A stretch of DNA of 64,000 nucleotides from Tigriopus japonicus. Lineage: Eukaryota; Arthropoda; Copepoda; Harpacticoida; Harpacticidae. The first letter of the stretch is position 1. Each line of letters starts with the position of its first letter. Position numbers and translations under genes: made by a program. The stretch is taken from contig JAAGOF010000244.1 in assembly GCA_010645155.1 (NCBI GenBank), positions 40,900 through 104,899 on the forward strand, read 5' to 3'. Positions 45,001 to 56,095 of the stretch are shown piece by piece. The notes beneath the pieces are model-generated. The model saw nothing but the letters and a program-made list of their open reading frames with translations, was not told the DNA's origin and searched no databases.

Positions 45001-45799
45001 CACAGTGTTGACAGGAAGGATACACTAGGGCAGAAAGGCCTAACATTTTGTTGGACAATTGTCAGCCCTTAGCTGACCTTTGGCTGTGATGTTTTCCATT
45101 TTGCCAAGCAGTTGTGCCCAAACAAGTTCGTTTCATTTGTAAGGTGGGCGAGAAGCTGGTGTTGGTGCCAAGGTGTTGACACCAACTTTTTAGACTTTCG
45201 GTGTCGGCAACAACACCATGTCTCTGGTGCCGACATTTTAAGGCTTCAAGAGTTTTTGAAAAACGTAATGCCCGCCTAAAAACTTGATCTCAATTTTGAT
45301 TGTAGATGTGAAGGACTAAACAAAATCCAATATCATTATTTTTGGTTCCATCATAAAAATAAATGCTTCCCAAACTCCAAAAATAGACTTGCAAAGCCAG
45401 AAAATCACACACCCAGCTAGGGTATTGTAAAGTGTAAGCTTAGTTTCAGTCTCTCCAATTCATGTTGCACTAACATAAATGTCTTTAGAATGCGTAGGTC
45501 TGTCACAACTGGTGCTCCATATTACAGTCCAGAAAGGCATATTTTGTTTGACTTAATTATACGGAATGCACTATCGGTGTCAGTGTCGACACCACGACAT
45601 TGATGGGCAACTTCAACACAGGTGTCAGTGTTGGCGTGGGTGTCAACCTCGCCATATCACCCATCCCTAGGTTGAAGTCAGGGTCACTTGTTGTTTGTTT
45701 GCTTAAGTTATAATCTTCGGAAATATCAAGTTTTCACCTGCAACCTTTGCTCTTCAGCTGTAACTCATCCAACAAATATTTCTGTATATCTGCCCTGTG
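45001..45799. mobile_element. hAT family C compound element (copy 2)
   Basis: Ends CACAGTG and CCCTGTG; perfect 8 bp TSD TTTTGTAC (44993-45000 and 45800-45807). Encloses hAT-B (45142-45669). Inverted relative to copy 1. Confidence 0.87.
45142..45669 (-). mobile_element. hAT family B passenger in hAT-C copy 2
   Basis: Starts at a damaged GGTGGGCGAG end and finishes CACCCATCCCTA. The following GGTTGAAG (45670-45677) is the complement of the CTTCAACC TSD of the passenger in copy 1; the TSD on the other side is lost in a small deletion. Confidence 0.82.
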
Positions 45800-46047
45800 T
45801 TTTGTACACACTTCATTGATCTGGCAGCAAGGGTGCCAAGTGACTTCATTCATCATACATTGCTCTTGTTTGACTAAAGCAGTTAAATTAGCAATTTTGC
45901 CACTGACTCCCTAAAAGCACAAGTCCGGATTGTGAATCACGTAACTTAGCGTGTTCATTGTCAAATCCCATTGCACACACAGTGCAGGCTCGGTGACTCA
46001 CGTGTAATTAATATTTTTGGAGTGTCATTTTTTTGTTAGCCCTCTAG

Positions 46048-46437
46048 TTCAAGCGAGAAAATGGGAAATTTTGGTGGTGTGCTCTCAAGCAAATTTTGGC
46101 TCAAAGATGAGGTTTTCTTTTTGTTATGAGAAAATTTGCGTAATTTAAAGGGTTGTCATTCAACAACAGTTCGGCTTTTAAATGTAATTATACACAATTT
46201 AACATATTCATGGTGACCTCCCTAGAATTTAACATCAATTTCTTCTTATATCTTGATCAGAATTTTCGTTATAATTTTTGTTATTCTTAGTTATTTTTTT
46301 AAATATTTCAGCAATCATTTGGCCGAATAGCGACTTTGGACATTCGGACTCCTCCCTTTCCTTGCGAATTGGTCTTTTGGCAACGATCATTCAAAACGAA
46401 ATACAAAGTTCTGGATCATTTATTTTCATTTAAGAAA
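46048..46437. promoter_or_regulatory. Upstream region of the fucosyltransferase gene
   Basis: T-rich run ending TTTCAG at 46310 resembles a splice acceptor, which would put the start of the exon, including 5' UTR, at 46311. In-frame codons lead into the coding ATG without a stop from about 46330. No TATA box could be assigned. Confidence 0.4.
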
Positions 46438-46972
46438 ATGAATACAAGCAAAACCTCAACACAGAAGAGTTTAAGCGTTTCACTCATATTCATCTCGCGC
46501 ATGACTTGGGCTATTGTAATGTTCACCTTCTTAATAATTTATTTTGGCTATAACACCCAAATTCCCAAGGCAAACCAGGAAAGACCCAAACCAAGCAATC
46601 GGAATGAAAGTCGTGGAAAAATGTCTCCAAAATCGCTTGCATCAATTGCTCATGACAATGGATTTCGATTTTCAAAATTGAAAAAAATGCTTTATTTCTC
46701 TCCATATTCTCGACACAAAGACTGGGGCTTTGGAATTGGAGGACCTGAGTTGTTCGAAAGACATGGATGTCCCGTGACCAATTGCTTCATTACCAATAAC
46801 AAGACACAATTTGACTCCTTGTCTGAATTCGATTCCATCTTATTTCATACGCGAAACATACAAGTGATAACTGGTTTTCCGAATCAAAAGCTCAGGAAAC
46901 AAAGTCAACGTTATGTTATGATGTTAAAAGAGTGTCCATTGCGTGATTACACTAATTTTGAATTACTGTCAG
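46438..46972 (+). CDS. Alpha-1,3-fucosyltransferase (GT10), coding exon 1
   Basis: Encodes a type II Golgi membrane enzyme that transfers fucose from GDP-fucose to N-acetylglucosamine of glycans. This exon gives about 178 residues: a short cytoplasmic tail, one membrane anchor (about residues 14-38, with V-M-F-T-F-L-I-I-Y-F-G-Y), a charged stem and the N-terminal half of the GT10 domain. That half carries I/L-Y-F-S-P-Y-S, D-W-G-F-G-I-G-G, C-P-V-T-N-C-F-I-T and F-D-S-I-L-F-H, typical of the acceptor-side domain. ATG 46438 (context aaaATGa) is the first in-frame ATG. The exon ends TCAG|GTATGAG at 46972/46973 in phase 1. No stop or frameshift. Confidence 0.9.
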
Positions 46973-48345
46973 GTATGAGAGATTTTTCTTTATCTAATGC
47001 ACATCAGAAAGCCATATTTAACTTGAAAGTAATTTTTACTACTTCCACAAGAAATTCCATGAAAAATAAATTATAAATATAATAATTTCAACAATTCACA
47101 TTTATACGAAATTTGGTCTACAAGAAATGGGATTCCCTGAATAAAAATTAATCATTTACGTTACTACATAAGATAAAAAGATGAAGTTAACATTTTTATG
47201 AAATTTGGTCTATCAACGAGTTACTGTTGGCAGATCTATACAACCCTTGAATAGTAGATTTGTTTGTTTGTGCTGGAGTCAGAACGCAGCTGTGATCTGA
47301 TACACGCTGTCCGCCAAATTGTGGATTTTAGCGCAAGCTTCAAAATTTACCATTAGATGGCGCCAAAACAGGGGCAAAGTCATGGGAGAATAGAGCGTAG
47401 ATATTTTTTAACTTGATGTGAACCTTAGTGGTTGAGACTAAAATGCCATTTTTCATCATATTTTCATCCTACTCGACCTTAGGAACAATGTTAATAAGAA
47501 AGAAAGACTAGTTTCTGCCGCTAGATGTCATTGAATGTCATTTCATTGGTGTGGGATTGCTGTTCAAGATGTTCGGCTTCCTTTGGACAGGCCTCAATAT
47601 TTTTCCATTGAAAGCCAAGTTTTCTTTCTTTGCAAAGCTACTTGAAAACAAATTGAGAGTTTTTTGTAGTGTTTCTGAGCACAAAAAAGCTCAAAATTAT
47701 TTATTAAGTATATGAATAAAAGAAATACTCTCCATGTTGGCCGACTTGTTTAAGAGAAAAATTCTCGTTAAATTTTCAGTTTCCCTGCACTTAATCGTTT
47801 GTTTAGGGCTGGCATCAAGAGCACTTCAGTGTACTAGAGCGTTGCCTGTGGAACGAAAACTACCAGGGTAGCTGAATTAAGAAAGTAAGACAGAACATCA
47901 ATTTGGTTGTATGAGTTACTATTGATTTCAATTGTGGAGAAAAGTGATCTATTTGGATATGAAGAGTATTCACGAATGCAATCGTTGGAAGCATGGCATA
48001 TTCTCATCTTTTTCGGAAACACGGAAATAAAAATCCTCCATGACTTTTAAAATATTTTGATAACCTTGAGCAATTCAGACATATTTATTTTGGGTGAAAG
48101 TTTCATATAAAATCAATAGATGACGTTACTAGCACTGCGTAGACGTTCCTTTCAAAACAATAGAGGTGCCATCTAGAGAACAAAAATGCTTGTTTTCTCT
48201 AATAATCTTCATGGGGATATTGCCGCTCCACTTGGACAAGCCAGCAAGCATTAATTTTTATCTCACCCTCGGGAATGACCCCACGTTCGCCCATTTAAGC
48301 CGTCAAGGGCCGTGACTACTGCATGTAACTTAATTCCACAGGCCA
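46973..48345. other. Intron sequence without recognisable elements
   Basis: AT-rich; nothing supported. Confidence 0.35.
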
Positions 48346-48349
48346 CTTG

Positions 48350-48570
48350 GACTCGGAAAGCCCGGGATGGAACCGGGGTTTGCCTAATTTTGCATTGAAA
48401 GACAGTTCAACGCTAAATTTTGACTCCGAAGAGTTGAGTTTGTAGATTTGATTTTTGCATTGAAGGACGGTTCAATTGCTAAATTTTGACTCCGAAGAGT
48501 TGAGTTTTTGGAGAGTGGGAGTCAGCCGGGATTGAACCCCTGCCATCCGCACGACAACCCGACGCAGGAA
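48350..48570 (-). repeat. SINE-like repeat with 65 bp tandem duplication
   Basis: The complement of 48530-48545 reads GGGGTTCAATCCC, a good pol III B-box, and the complement of 48364-48380 gives GGTTCCATCCC, another. Between them 'ttttgcattgaa...gagttgagttt' is repeated with a 65 bp period (48388-48509). A tRNA-derived SINE on the minus strand is likely, but no A-box at the correct spacing was convincing. Confidence 0.45.
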
Positions 48571-48585
48571 GTCTGGCAAGTTGAA

Positions 48586-50901
48586 AGTGTCAATATTGCT
48601 TTTGATCATTATCAATCAGAGTACGCAACTAGGAAAGGAAAGCGTGGTGGTGGTGTTGGGATTTTAGTTCATAACTCGATTTCAAACGTTAAACGTACAG
48701 ACTTAACTAAAATTAGTGACGATTGTGAAAGTATAGGCATTGAAACTGAAAAACATATTTTCCTCTCGTTATACATGCCCCCCAATGCAAATATTCAACA
48801 AGCCCTAATAGAACTTGACAACTTACTTTCTCATTGTAACTCTAAACCTTTATTTTTATGTGGTGACTTTAATATAGACGTCTTGAAAAATGATTCAAAG
48901 TCTATTAAATTTCTTGATGCTTCATGATCATTATGCTGAATTCCAAGCTCGTTCCTTTAATATATAAACCAACAAGAATAACTGTCAACTCCAGTACTCA
49001 AATAGACAATATATTTACTAGTCGCAAAGCAAGCATGAAATGTGGAATTCTTATTTGTGACTTAGAGGAGTATAGAGAGGCCATTGTCGTCATTTTGTCT
49101 GCCTTGTTTGCAACTGATACTGGTCAAAGTATCAATTTCAATCAAAAAATGTCAAATTTCTAACAATGTTTTCAGGGAATAAAAAATGAAATTGCAGAGC
49201 CGTTTGCTCGTTTGATAAATATATCGTTAAAATCAGGGCATGTTCCGCCTTCCCGGAAAATTGCCAAGGTGTTGCCTCTCTTTGAAGGAGGTAATAAAGA
49301 AGTCATGTCCAACTACAGACCGATTAGCATTCTTTCATCTTTGTCTAAAATCATGGAAAAACTGGTGAACAAGCAAAAATTTGCCCCTTTTTCACAAGAC
49401 AACATAAGCAACACTCAATTCGGCTTTCGACCAGGTCATTCGACTATGCACGCAATGCACAATTTCCTCCAAAACATATTTCATCAAAATAATTGCAAGT
49501 ATTCTGTTGGTATCTTCTTAGATCTCAGAAAAGCATTTGACACTGTAAGTCATGAAATTCTTCTTGGAAAGCTTGCAAACTATGGTATCAGCCAAAATGT
49601 AGTTCGTTGGTTCCAAAATTACCTGACAAACCGGAAACAGAGAGTGGCAATAGGTGGTTACACGTCCGAATTCACAAATATTATGTGCGGGGTGCCTCAA
49701 GGCAGCGTTTTGGGGCCTCTACTTTTTCTCATTTACATCAAGGACCTGCCTCTAGTAATTAAATTCAAGTCTACAATGTGTGCTGATGACACAACCGTGC
49801 AACACTTCAGCAACGATCTAGTCACAATGGAAATCGAAGCTAGTCAAATGTTACAAGAATTATCGACATATTTTAAAGTGAATAGACTAGTTTCAAACTT
49901 AAAGAAAACGAAATTGATTTCATTTAGTCCCCAAAAGAAATTGAATGACTTTAATGTTACAATAAACGGTGAAGCCATTCAACAAGTAGGATGTACAAGA
50001 GATGAGAAAGTGGTAAGATTTTTAGGATTGACAATTGATGAAAATTTGAATTTTAAGGAACATGTGCACTTGTTAGGAAATACTGTCCACAAACTGTTGT
50101 TTACATTTTTTTCTCTTAAAACAGGCTATACCCCTCCAACTGAGATTATTGTTGTATGATTCATTGATAAAGAGCCGATTGCCATACGGGTTGGAGTATT
50201 TTGGGGTCCGTTCTTCGATTGATAACCTAGTCGTTTTGCAAAAAAGGCTGTGAGATGGATTCAAGGAGCCAAGGCACGAGCTCACACTAATCCAATCTAT
50301 AAAATTTGAAGCTTTTAAAATTGCAGGATCTAGTCAAAGTGTGTAAATAAAAATTCATGTATGCCTCTCTGCAAAACAAACTACCCCGAGTCATTGATCA
50401 ATTTATTTGCAAAGAAAACAGGGGAGGTTATATTATCTTCAACTTGCCGCTTGTCAGACTCCATTGGTTCCAACACTTCCCGAATTATGACTTTCCTAAG
50501 TCATGGAACGAATTTATCTCCACTAAAAAAATGAAGGTCGATCTAAAAATTGTGTGCAAGCGATGGACCTTACAAATCACGGACCTAATCATTAGCACCT
50601 ATTCGACCGTTTGCAACTTAAATAATTGTTTTGTTTGTAAAAGTAGGGCAGCCATTCTAAAGTAACCTATAAGAGAAGAGCTACTCTGACGAAGTGCGTG
50701 GCTTCCTGATCTAGAAACCCGAAACGGGCCGATACCAATGGTTGAAGACGCCATGTTGCTTGGGCATCAGTCTCACTCTGAAAACAATCCTGATGGCTTA
50801 TGAGAGAGACCAGGGAATAACCTTTACATACCATATACTTTTTGTCTTTTTTTAAATCTATATTTCTAAAAGAGAGGCCCCGAATAAATCAATCAATCAA
50901 G
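48586..50901 (+). pseudogene. CR1-like LINE ORF2: endonuclease and reverse transcriptase
   Basis: Endonuclease part: G-G-G-V-G-I-L-V-H-N-S, Y-M-P-P-N-A-N and C-G-D-F-N-I-D-V (48640-48927), then after a shift I-Y-K-P-T-R-I-T and Q-I-D-N-I-F. About 200 codons are missing before the reverse transcriptase (49212-50159). This has N-Y-R-P-I-S-I-L, G-F-R-P-G-H-S-T, F-L-D-L-R-K-A-F-D-T-V, G-V-P-Q-G-S-V-L-G-P-L and C-A-D-D-T (normally Y-A-D-D). The C-terminal part follows in other frames to 50665. The 3' end is AATAAATCAATCAATCAA (50884-50901), a microsatellite tail as in CR1/L2-type LINEs. Inactive through shifts and the deletion. Confidence 0.88.
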
Positions 50902-52076
50902 TAAAACCTGTACGGCCGCTACACCTGACCTCAAATCCTGGGTTAAACCAGAGCCCATGGATGCTCGTGAAGACATGCAATATCAAATACCTTTCAACCC
51001 TTCTCTGAGTACTGAACAGCCCAAACTTTTGGAGTCTCTCCCAATTAGAGACCTCTCTCATTCCTGTGATGTTCCCAGTGTGGACTTACTCGAACTTTTA
51101 CAAACCTGCTGAACCCATTGGAGCACAAGTGGGTGAGGTATATTCAAGATGAGGCTGAACAATCGACTGGTACAGAGTTGGCATCGTAACACTATCTGTG
51201 GACTTGAAAGTGGGAAAGATCCAGCCACATGTTTGAAATGCCTTCCTCATTTTCAACTGGATATGCTCATCAAACTTTCCATCATCTTGGATGACAACTC
51301 CTAAATCCCTCATGGACGATACCTGCTCAATATCACAACCTCCATTTTCTTTGAGCAGAACATCTAATTTTGACGCCCCATACGTCATTGTGCGGAATTT
51401 CATCCCGTTCAATGCCATTTTACTCTCGCCAACCCAAGAGTAGACTTTCTCCAAGTTCTCAACTAAACTTTTTGAGTCCTGACCATTCCTTCCACAAACT
51501 AATTTTGTATCATCAGCATATGAAAAAAATACTGGCTTTTGTTTTAAACTTCTGGAGAGGAGCAATAATGAAAATAAACAGGAGCGGACCTAAAATTGAA
51601 CCTTGTGGAACACCTGACTTGACATCATACAAGCCACTTAATGATCCTTCAACCTTGACTATTTGCTTCCTATCACTCATGAAACTACCAATCCAATTCA
51701 AGACCTTACCCTGGATCCCAAACTCTTTGAGTTGATTGAGCAAAAGACCATGATCTACCTTATCAAAGGCCTTGGCAAAGTCAAGATAGACTACGTCAAC
51801 TGACTCGTGACTTTCAAACCCCTCAATGATTTGCTCGATATGGTCAACCAATTGGGTTACTGTACTAAAATGGGCTCGAAACCCATGCTGCCCTGAGGGA
51901 ATGATATCATGGGCTTCCAAATACTCAACAAGCTTGGACTTCATGATCTTCTCAAAGACCTTTGCAATACTGGAAGTCAGAGTAATGGGCTGATATTATT
52001 CACTAGGGAATGACTTTTCTCCGCCCTTGAAAATTGGAACGACATGAGCTGCTTTTGGAGAGGAGGGAAACTTGCC
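50902..52076 (-). pseudogene. LINE reverse transcriptase (minus-strand copy)
   Basis: Minus strand: V-V-P-I-F-K-G-G, then an in-frame TAA before Y-Q-P-I-T-L-T-S. Q-H-G-F-R-A-H-F-S-T, Y-L-D-F-A-K-A-F-D-K-V, G-V-P-Q-G-S-I-L-G-P-L-L-F and, in another frame, S-Y-A-D-D-T-K-L-V-C (about 51525) follow. The thumb holds K-A-F-Q-T-C-G-W-I-F and P-H-L-E-Y. After a stop, G-M-R-E-V-S-N-W-E-R-L continues to about 50902. Fingers, palm and the catalytic YADD are all recognisable, but shifts make it non-functional. Confidence 0.88.
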
Positions 52077-52096
52077 CTGATCTAAGATGCGAAGAT

Positions 52097-52942
52097 CTAA
52101 GCATCTTGATCTGTTACTACCAGATCCTCAAATTGATTATCTTGACTATCAATGCCAGGCTCAACAACAACATTTCTACAGTCAAGGCCTGCTCTGCCAA
52201 CCCTTTTCGGAATTGAAAATACACTTGAGAACTGATCTCCAAGCATATTAACCACAACCTCACGATCATTAATGGTTTTACCGTCGACCTCAAAAGATCC
52301 TACAGGATCTTTCATTTTTCTCTTTGTGTTTGCAAAAGAGAAATCCTTTGGATTAGACTTAATCTCCTGGATCACTCTACTTTCCTTCTCTAACTGGTCG
52401 GAATCAATGGAGGCCCTAATCTTTGATTGGACCACATCCAATTTGCTTTGGAGGCTGGCTACAACAAATGGATTTGAAGCTCGTCGAAATCTATTTGAAA
52501 TCTGACAACTCCTTTTAAACAACTTCTTTCTATACTTGGGAATTCTAGACAATGGCCCACCTTTTGGCGCCGTTTCTGGAATACACAGAGCCAAACAAAC
52601 CTGAAAAATGGAAATCAGCCTATTTATGGCGTCATCTATGGATGCTTCCTGCTTCAGAATGGAAATCAAGTCCAACTCTTCCAATCTTTCAACAATAAGA
52701 GGCCAATGTTCCTCTTTGAACTTGAACTTTGCCAGACCCATCTTTTGAGCAGGTTTAACTCTAGAGCTCGCCGGCTTTTGAGTAATGGTCGACCCTATCT
52801 CAAGAATGTGATGATCTGAAAGACTACATGGGGCAACATGGACATACTGGATCAGATCAGGGTCATTGGAAAAAACCAAGTCCAGAACACTCTCTGCTCT
52901 GGTTGCAACACCAACGTGTTGTTTATTGTTTATTGTCGATTG
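52097..52942 (-). pseudogene. LINE ORF2 linker between endonuclease and RT (left palindrome arm)
   Basis: Minus strand: V-L-D-L-V-F-S-N-D-P-D-L-I, the conserved end of the endonuclease domain, then S-D-H-H-I-L-E and a long open helical region to E-D-L-V-V-T-D-Q-D-A. Open over 260 codons. The right arm (56718-57566) has the same protein with only a few substitutions. Confidence 0.85.
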
Positions 52943-52945
52943 CCA

Positions 52946-53573
52946 CTCTGAACAAAAATAAATTATGTATAATAGAGTATTGGCCGGAATATAATTTAAA
53001 AAAAAACAAAAGCACGGAAAATGAATGTGTAAAAAGATTATAAAACAAAAACAAAATGTATCATGTCGATTCGGGCGATGTTAGGGTCCATGAAAGCGTA
53101 GTCGTAAAAATAAGACGTAACTAGAGGATACTAAAAAGTGACGGAACATTTTTGGATTTGGGGAATCCCGCTCGTTTAAAGGGATTGCATTCCAAAGGGT
53201 GATAACGCGGACGTAAAAAGAGTTAATCTTCGCCGATGTCCGTGCAAGTCCACTTCTCATTTGACCATTTTTTATCGCTCTTGTTTGGATTGCATCGTGA
53301 GGTCTTGCCTTCTCACTCCGCATATTCAAAGCTAAATCTGGTAAAGTCCCTCTGTGGAAGTTACCATGAAAATGCCGAAGATCCGCCTGAGCACGTCGTA
53401 TTTGAAGGGTATCGATGCCCATCCGTAGCAATCTGTCTTGGTACGTATGATGCCTCATGCCAGCCAGGCTTTTGGAGAATGGTCGTTGCACACCCTCCAC
53501 CAAATCAATACTTGGTGGAGGGTGTGCAACGACAATTCTCCAAAAGCCTGGCTGGCATGAGGCATCATACGTA
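52946..53573 (-). pseudogene. Nested LINE RT C-terminus with snap-back 5' end (left arm)
   Basis: A 0.63 kb insert splits the host LINE endonuclease between L-R-N-L-S-W and Q-S-T-I-N-N-K. Minus strand: V-E-G-V-Q-R-P-F-S-K-S-L-A-G-M, L-Q-I-R-R-A-Q-A-D-L and S-F-Y-V-R-V-I-T-L-W-N-A-I-P end a non-LTR RT of another family (stop near 53081), followed by a short AT-rich 3' tail. Its 5' end is a hairpin (53438-53578). Confidence 0.78.
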
Positions 53574-53578
53574 CCAAG
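53438..53578. repeat. Near-perfect small palindrome, about 68 bp arms (left arm)
   Basis: 'cttggtacgtatgatgcctc' at 53438 is mirrored by 'gaggcatcatacgtaccaag' ending 53578, with a centre 'ccaaatcaatacttgg'. Same structure at 56082-56223. Confidence 0.92.
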
Positions 53579-54240
53579 AGAGATTACGCAAGATCGCAAA
53601 CTCCTCCAATTTTTTGAAAGACAGCAATGTCGTTTTCGAAATGGGAATGTACCCATCCGGACTAACCTCCCACTCAACAATGCTAGCCGGAAAATTGAAG
53701 TCGCTAACTACAAAGAGTCGAGAACAAACCTCTCGATCTAACTCCTTTCCAATGAATTGGAGAGCTGATAGAAATGAAGAAGAGCTACAAGAAGGTGGCC
53801 GATACATTGTTACAAACATGAGATCAAGAGCCTTGATATGCCACATCAAAACTTCTACGTCTCCTTTCAACATTTGAACATGACTAAAATGTAGGTCTTT
53901 CCTGACATTTAGACATACGCCCCCATGAGGGAAAATGGGATTATCAGGGCCTACTCCATCACATCGAACTAGCCTAAAACCAGGAATTGCTACTTCTTCG
54001 TCTAAAACTCCTGGACGAAGCCAAGTCTCTGTAATGGAGATGAAGGAGACCTCTATCAATGGTTAACTCCTCCAGTACTTTGCCCTTTGTGCTGTCTTTT
54101 TTGGAAATAAGACAGTGTACGTTCAAATAATGCCCTTTTATGGGCTTAAGGTCTGCCGATGGACCAAGTCCATCAGTTCTTGGACCTTCCTGTCTAACCT
54201 AAAAAAAATCCTGCTTACTAACAAAGTTTTGCCCTACGGG
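53577..54240 (-). pseudogene. LINE apurinic-type endonuclease (left arm)
   Basis: Minus strand, 164-codon frame (54059-53577): S-I-T-E-T-W-L-R-P-G, I-P-G-F-R-L-V-R-C-D, F-P-H-G-G-V-C-L, M-Y-R-P-P-S and V-S-D-F-N-F-P match exonuclease-endonuclease-phosphatase LINE endonucleases. The glycine of the usual G-D-F-N is serine here but intact in the right arm. The N-terminal N-V-H-C-L-I is in another frame near 54120. Confidence 0.85.
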
Positions 54241-54495
54241 AAGGGTTTGTTGGGGAAGGGAGGGGGCTGTCATTCTAGAGTAAGACCTTGGTTGCCCATG
54301 GGAGAAAGTGGAAGAAGAGGCAGGATTATGGATCTTTGGGAGAAGGGTGGAAATAAAAATAGGTTTTGGGGTGAGGGAAGGAACCTGGGGCAGGGAATTG
54401 GGAGGAGGAGGAGGACGAGAACGGGGAGGGGGAATGCTTAAAGGATGAAATGTTTGGGGGATTGGTTGGGGATTGGAGGCTAACCTATAACCATG

Positions 54496-55023
54496 TCAAG
54501 GAGACCAAGATTTTGTTGGTCTCTGTTTACTCTGAGTACTTCGGACGTGGACAAGTTTACACTCCACATTGAAACTTGTCCCATTGCTCATTGATCTACG
54601 AAACACATACGGATGAAAAAAGGGGCACTCGACCTTTGAGCACCCTTTCTTGTTGTATCTCAAGAGCCCAAACTTCAACAATTTTTGACACCACTGTGGG
54701 TGTTCAAAAGAGCTACAACCTTTTCTATCAGGACTACAAGGCTGCCTTTTGTGGTCAGGACAAACTTCCTTACATGCTAGAGCTTCCAGAACAATTGTTG
54801 GTTGAGCTACTTCAACCAACTCGACCTCAGTTGCCTCCGTTTCAGTGGAGTTGTCTACAATTTGGCTCGCTTTTGAGTCAACGAGCTTTCTGGTCTAACT
54901 AACACAAGCAACCAGAGCCTCAACTATGAAAGCCTTCTTTACAACAGAGGGGTCCTTCCCTTCTAAGGCTAAATGCAGACATTTCTTAGCCTCATCGCTA
55001 ACCTGACTCATGATGGCGTCCAT
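54496..55023 (-). pseudogene. LINE ORF1 with CCCH-type zinc motifs
   Basis: Minus strand, ATG at 55023: M-D-A-I-M-S-Q-V-S-D-E-A-K-K-C-L opens a helical N-terminus. An in-frame TAG follows V-A-C-V-S (about 54900), and the same frame continues to 54496. It contains C-S-S-F-E-H-P-Q-W-C and C-S-K-V-E-C-P-F-F-H, cysteine/histidine clusters of a nucleic-acid-binding ORF1. It lies in the spacer of the palindrome and is therefore present once. Confidence 0.65.
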
Positions 55024-55600
55024 GATGTAATGGAAGGAAAAACTAACAACCAACTCTAACAAAAATAATGAGAGAAAGGGGGATCTGCAGTAAATTAGAA
55101 AGGAGCTGATTCCTTTACTATGTGACTGTTCTGTGCAGCAAGCTGCAAACCTTACCCCTAGGGGTCGCTGCAACACTCACGAAACCTTGGCTCGCGAGAG
55201 GATGCAATCGACCACATGGGAAAGTGCTGACTCTGAGTCTTAAATCTTCATCTGCATTTCTATTTCATCTCACCTTCCCGTCCTCCCATAGTTTGTAAGT
55301 GCATCTCTTCCCTCTACTCCCTCCCACGATCATTTCATTACATGTATATTTGTTCCAGTCACCAGCAGTAACCTTCTCGAAGATATAATTTATATTATAT
55401 TTATTAAATCAAGATCCCCCTTTCTCTCATTATTAATAGCGAGTAAGCAGGATTTTTTAAGGTTAGACAGGAAGGTCCAAGAACTAATAGACTTGGTCCA
55501 TCGGAAGACCTTAAGCCCATAAAAGGGCTTTATTTGAACGTGCATTGTCTTATTACCAAAAAAGAAAGCACAAAGGTTAGAGTACTGGAGGAGTTAACCA

Positions 55601-56095
55601 TTGATAGAGGTCTCCTTCATCTCCATTACAGAGACTTGGCTTCGTCCAGGAGTTTTAGACGAAGAAGTAGCAATTCCTGGTTTTAGGCTAGTTCGATGTG
55701 ATGGAGTAGGCCCTGATAATCCCATTTTCCCTCATGGGGGCGTATGTCTAAATGTCAGGAAAGACCTACATTTTAGTCATGTTCAAATGTTGAAAGGAGA
55801 CGTAGAAGTTTTGATGTGGCATATCAAGACCCTTGATCTCATGTTTGTAACAATGTATCGGCCACCTTCTTGTAGCTCTTCTTCATTTCTATCAGCTCTC
55901 CAATTCATTGGAAAGGAGTTAGATCGAGAGGTTTGTTCTCGACTCTTTGTAGTTGGCGACTTCAATTTTCCGGCTAGCATTGTTGAGTGGGAGGTTAGTC
56001 CGGATGGGTACATTCCCATTTCGAAAATGACATTGCTGTCTTTCAAAAAATTGGAGGAGTTTGCGATCTTGCGTAATCTCTCTTGGTACGTATGA
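55601..56095 (+). pseudogene. LINE endonuclease (right arm)
   Basis: Same 164-codon frame as 53577-54059, here on the plus strand and with intact V-G-D-F-N-F-P. It ends at L-R-N-L-S-W where the nested LINE fragment begins. Confidence 0.87.

Larger units (their letters stand above)
44941..46047. mobile_element. CACTAG-ended repeat (copy 1), split by hAT-C
   Basis: CTAGAGGGCTAACA (44943-44956) and TGTTAGCCCTCTAG (46034-46047) are inverted ends; TTCA occurs on both sides (44937-44940 and 46048-46051), a possible 4 bp TSD. With hAT-C (45001-45799 plus one TSD) removed, about 300 bp remain. A second, right-truncated copy is at 58271-58537. Confidence 0.65.
50902..55180 (-). mobile_element. CR1/Jockey-like LINE, near full length, rearranged
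   Basis: Read on the minus strand: ORF1 (55023-54496), proline-rich spacer, endonuclease (54240-53577), a nested LINE fragment (53573-52946), linker region (52942-52097), reverse transcriptase with thumb (52076-51098) and 3' part to 50902, where the plus-strand LINE tail abuts. The part from 54219 to 52077 is repeated in reverse at 55442-57586. Confidence 0.82.

Noticed and set aside
46336..46437. Extra 34 codons upstream of the fucosyltransferase ATG
   Set aside because: The frame is open but starts at TTG, not a normal eukaryotic start; ATG 46438 places a typical short cytoplasmic tail before the membrane anchor.
53236..53877. 213-codon plus-strand frame (and its mirror at 55783-56424, minus strand)
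   Set aside because: It is antisense to LINE endonuclease and the nested RT; useful only for measuring arm identity.
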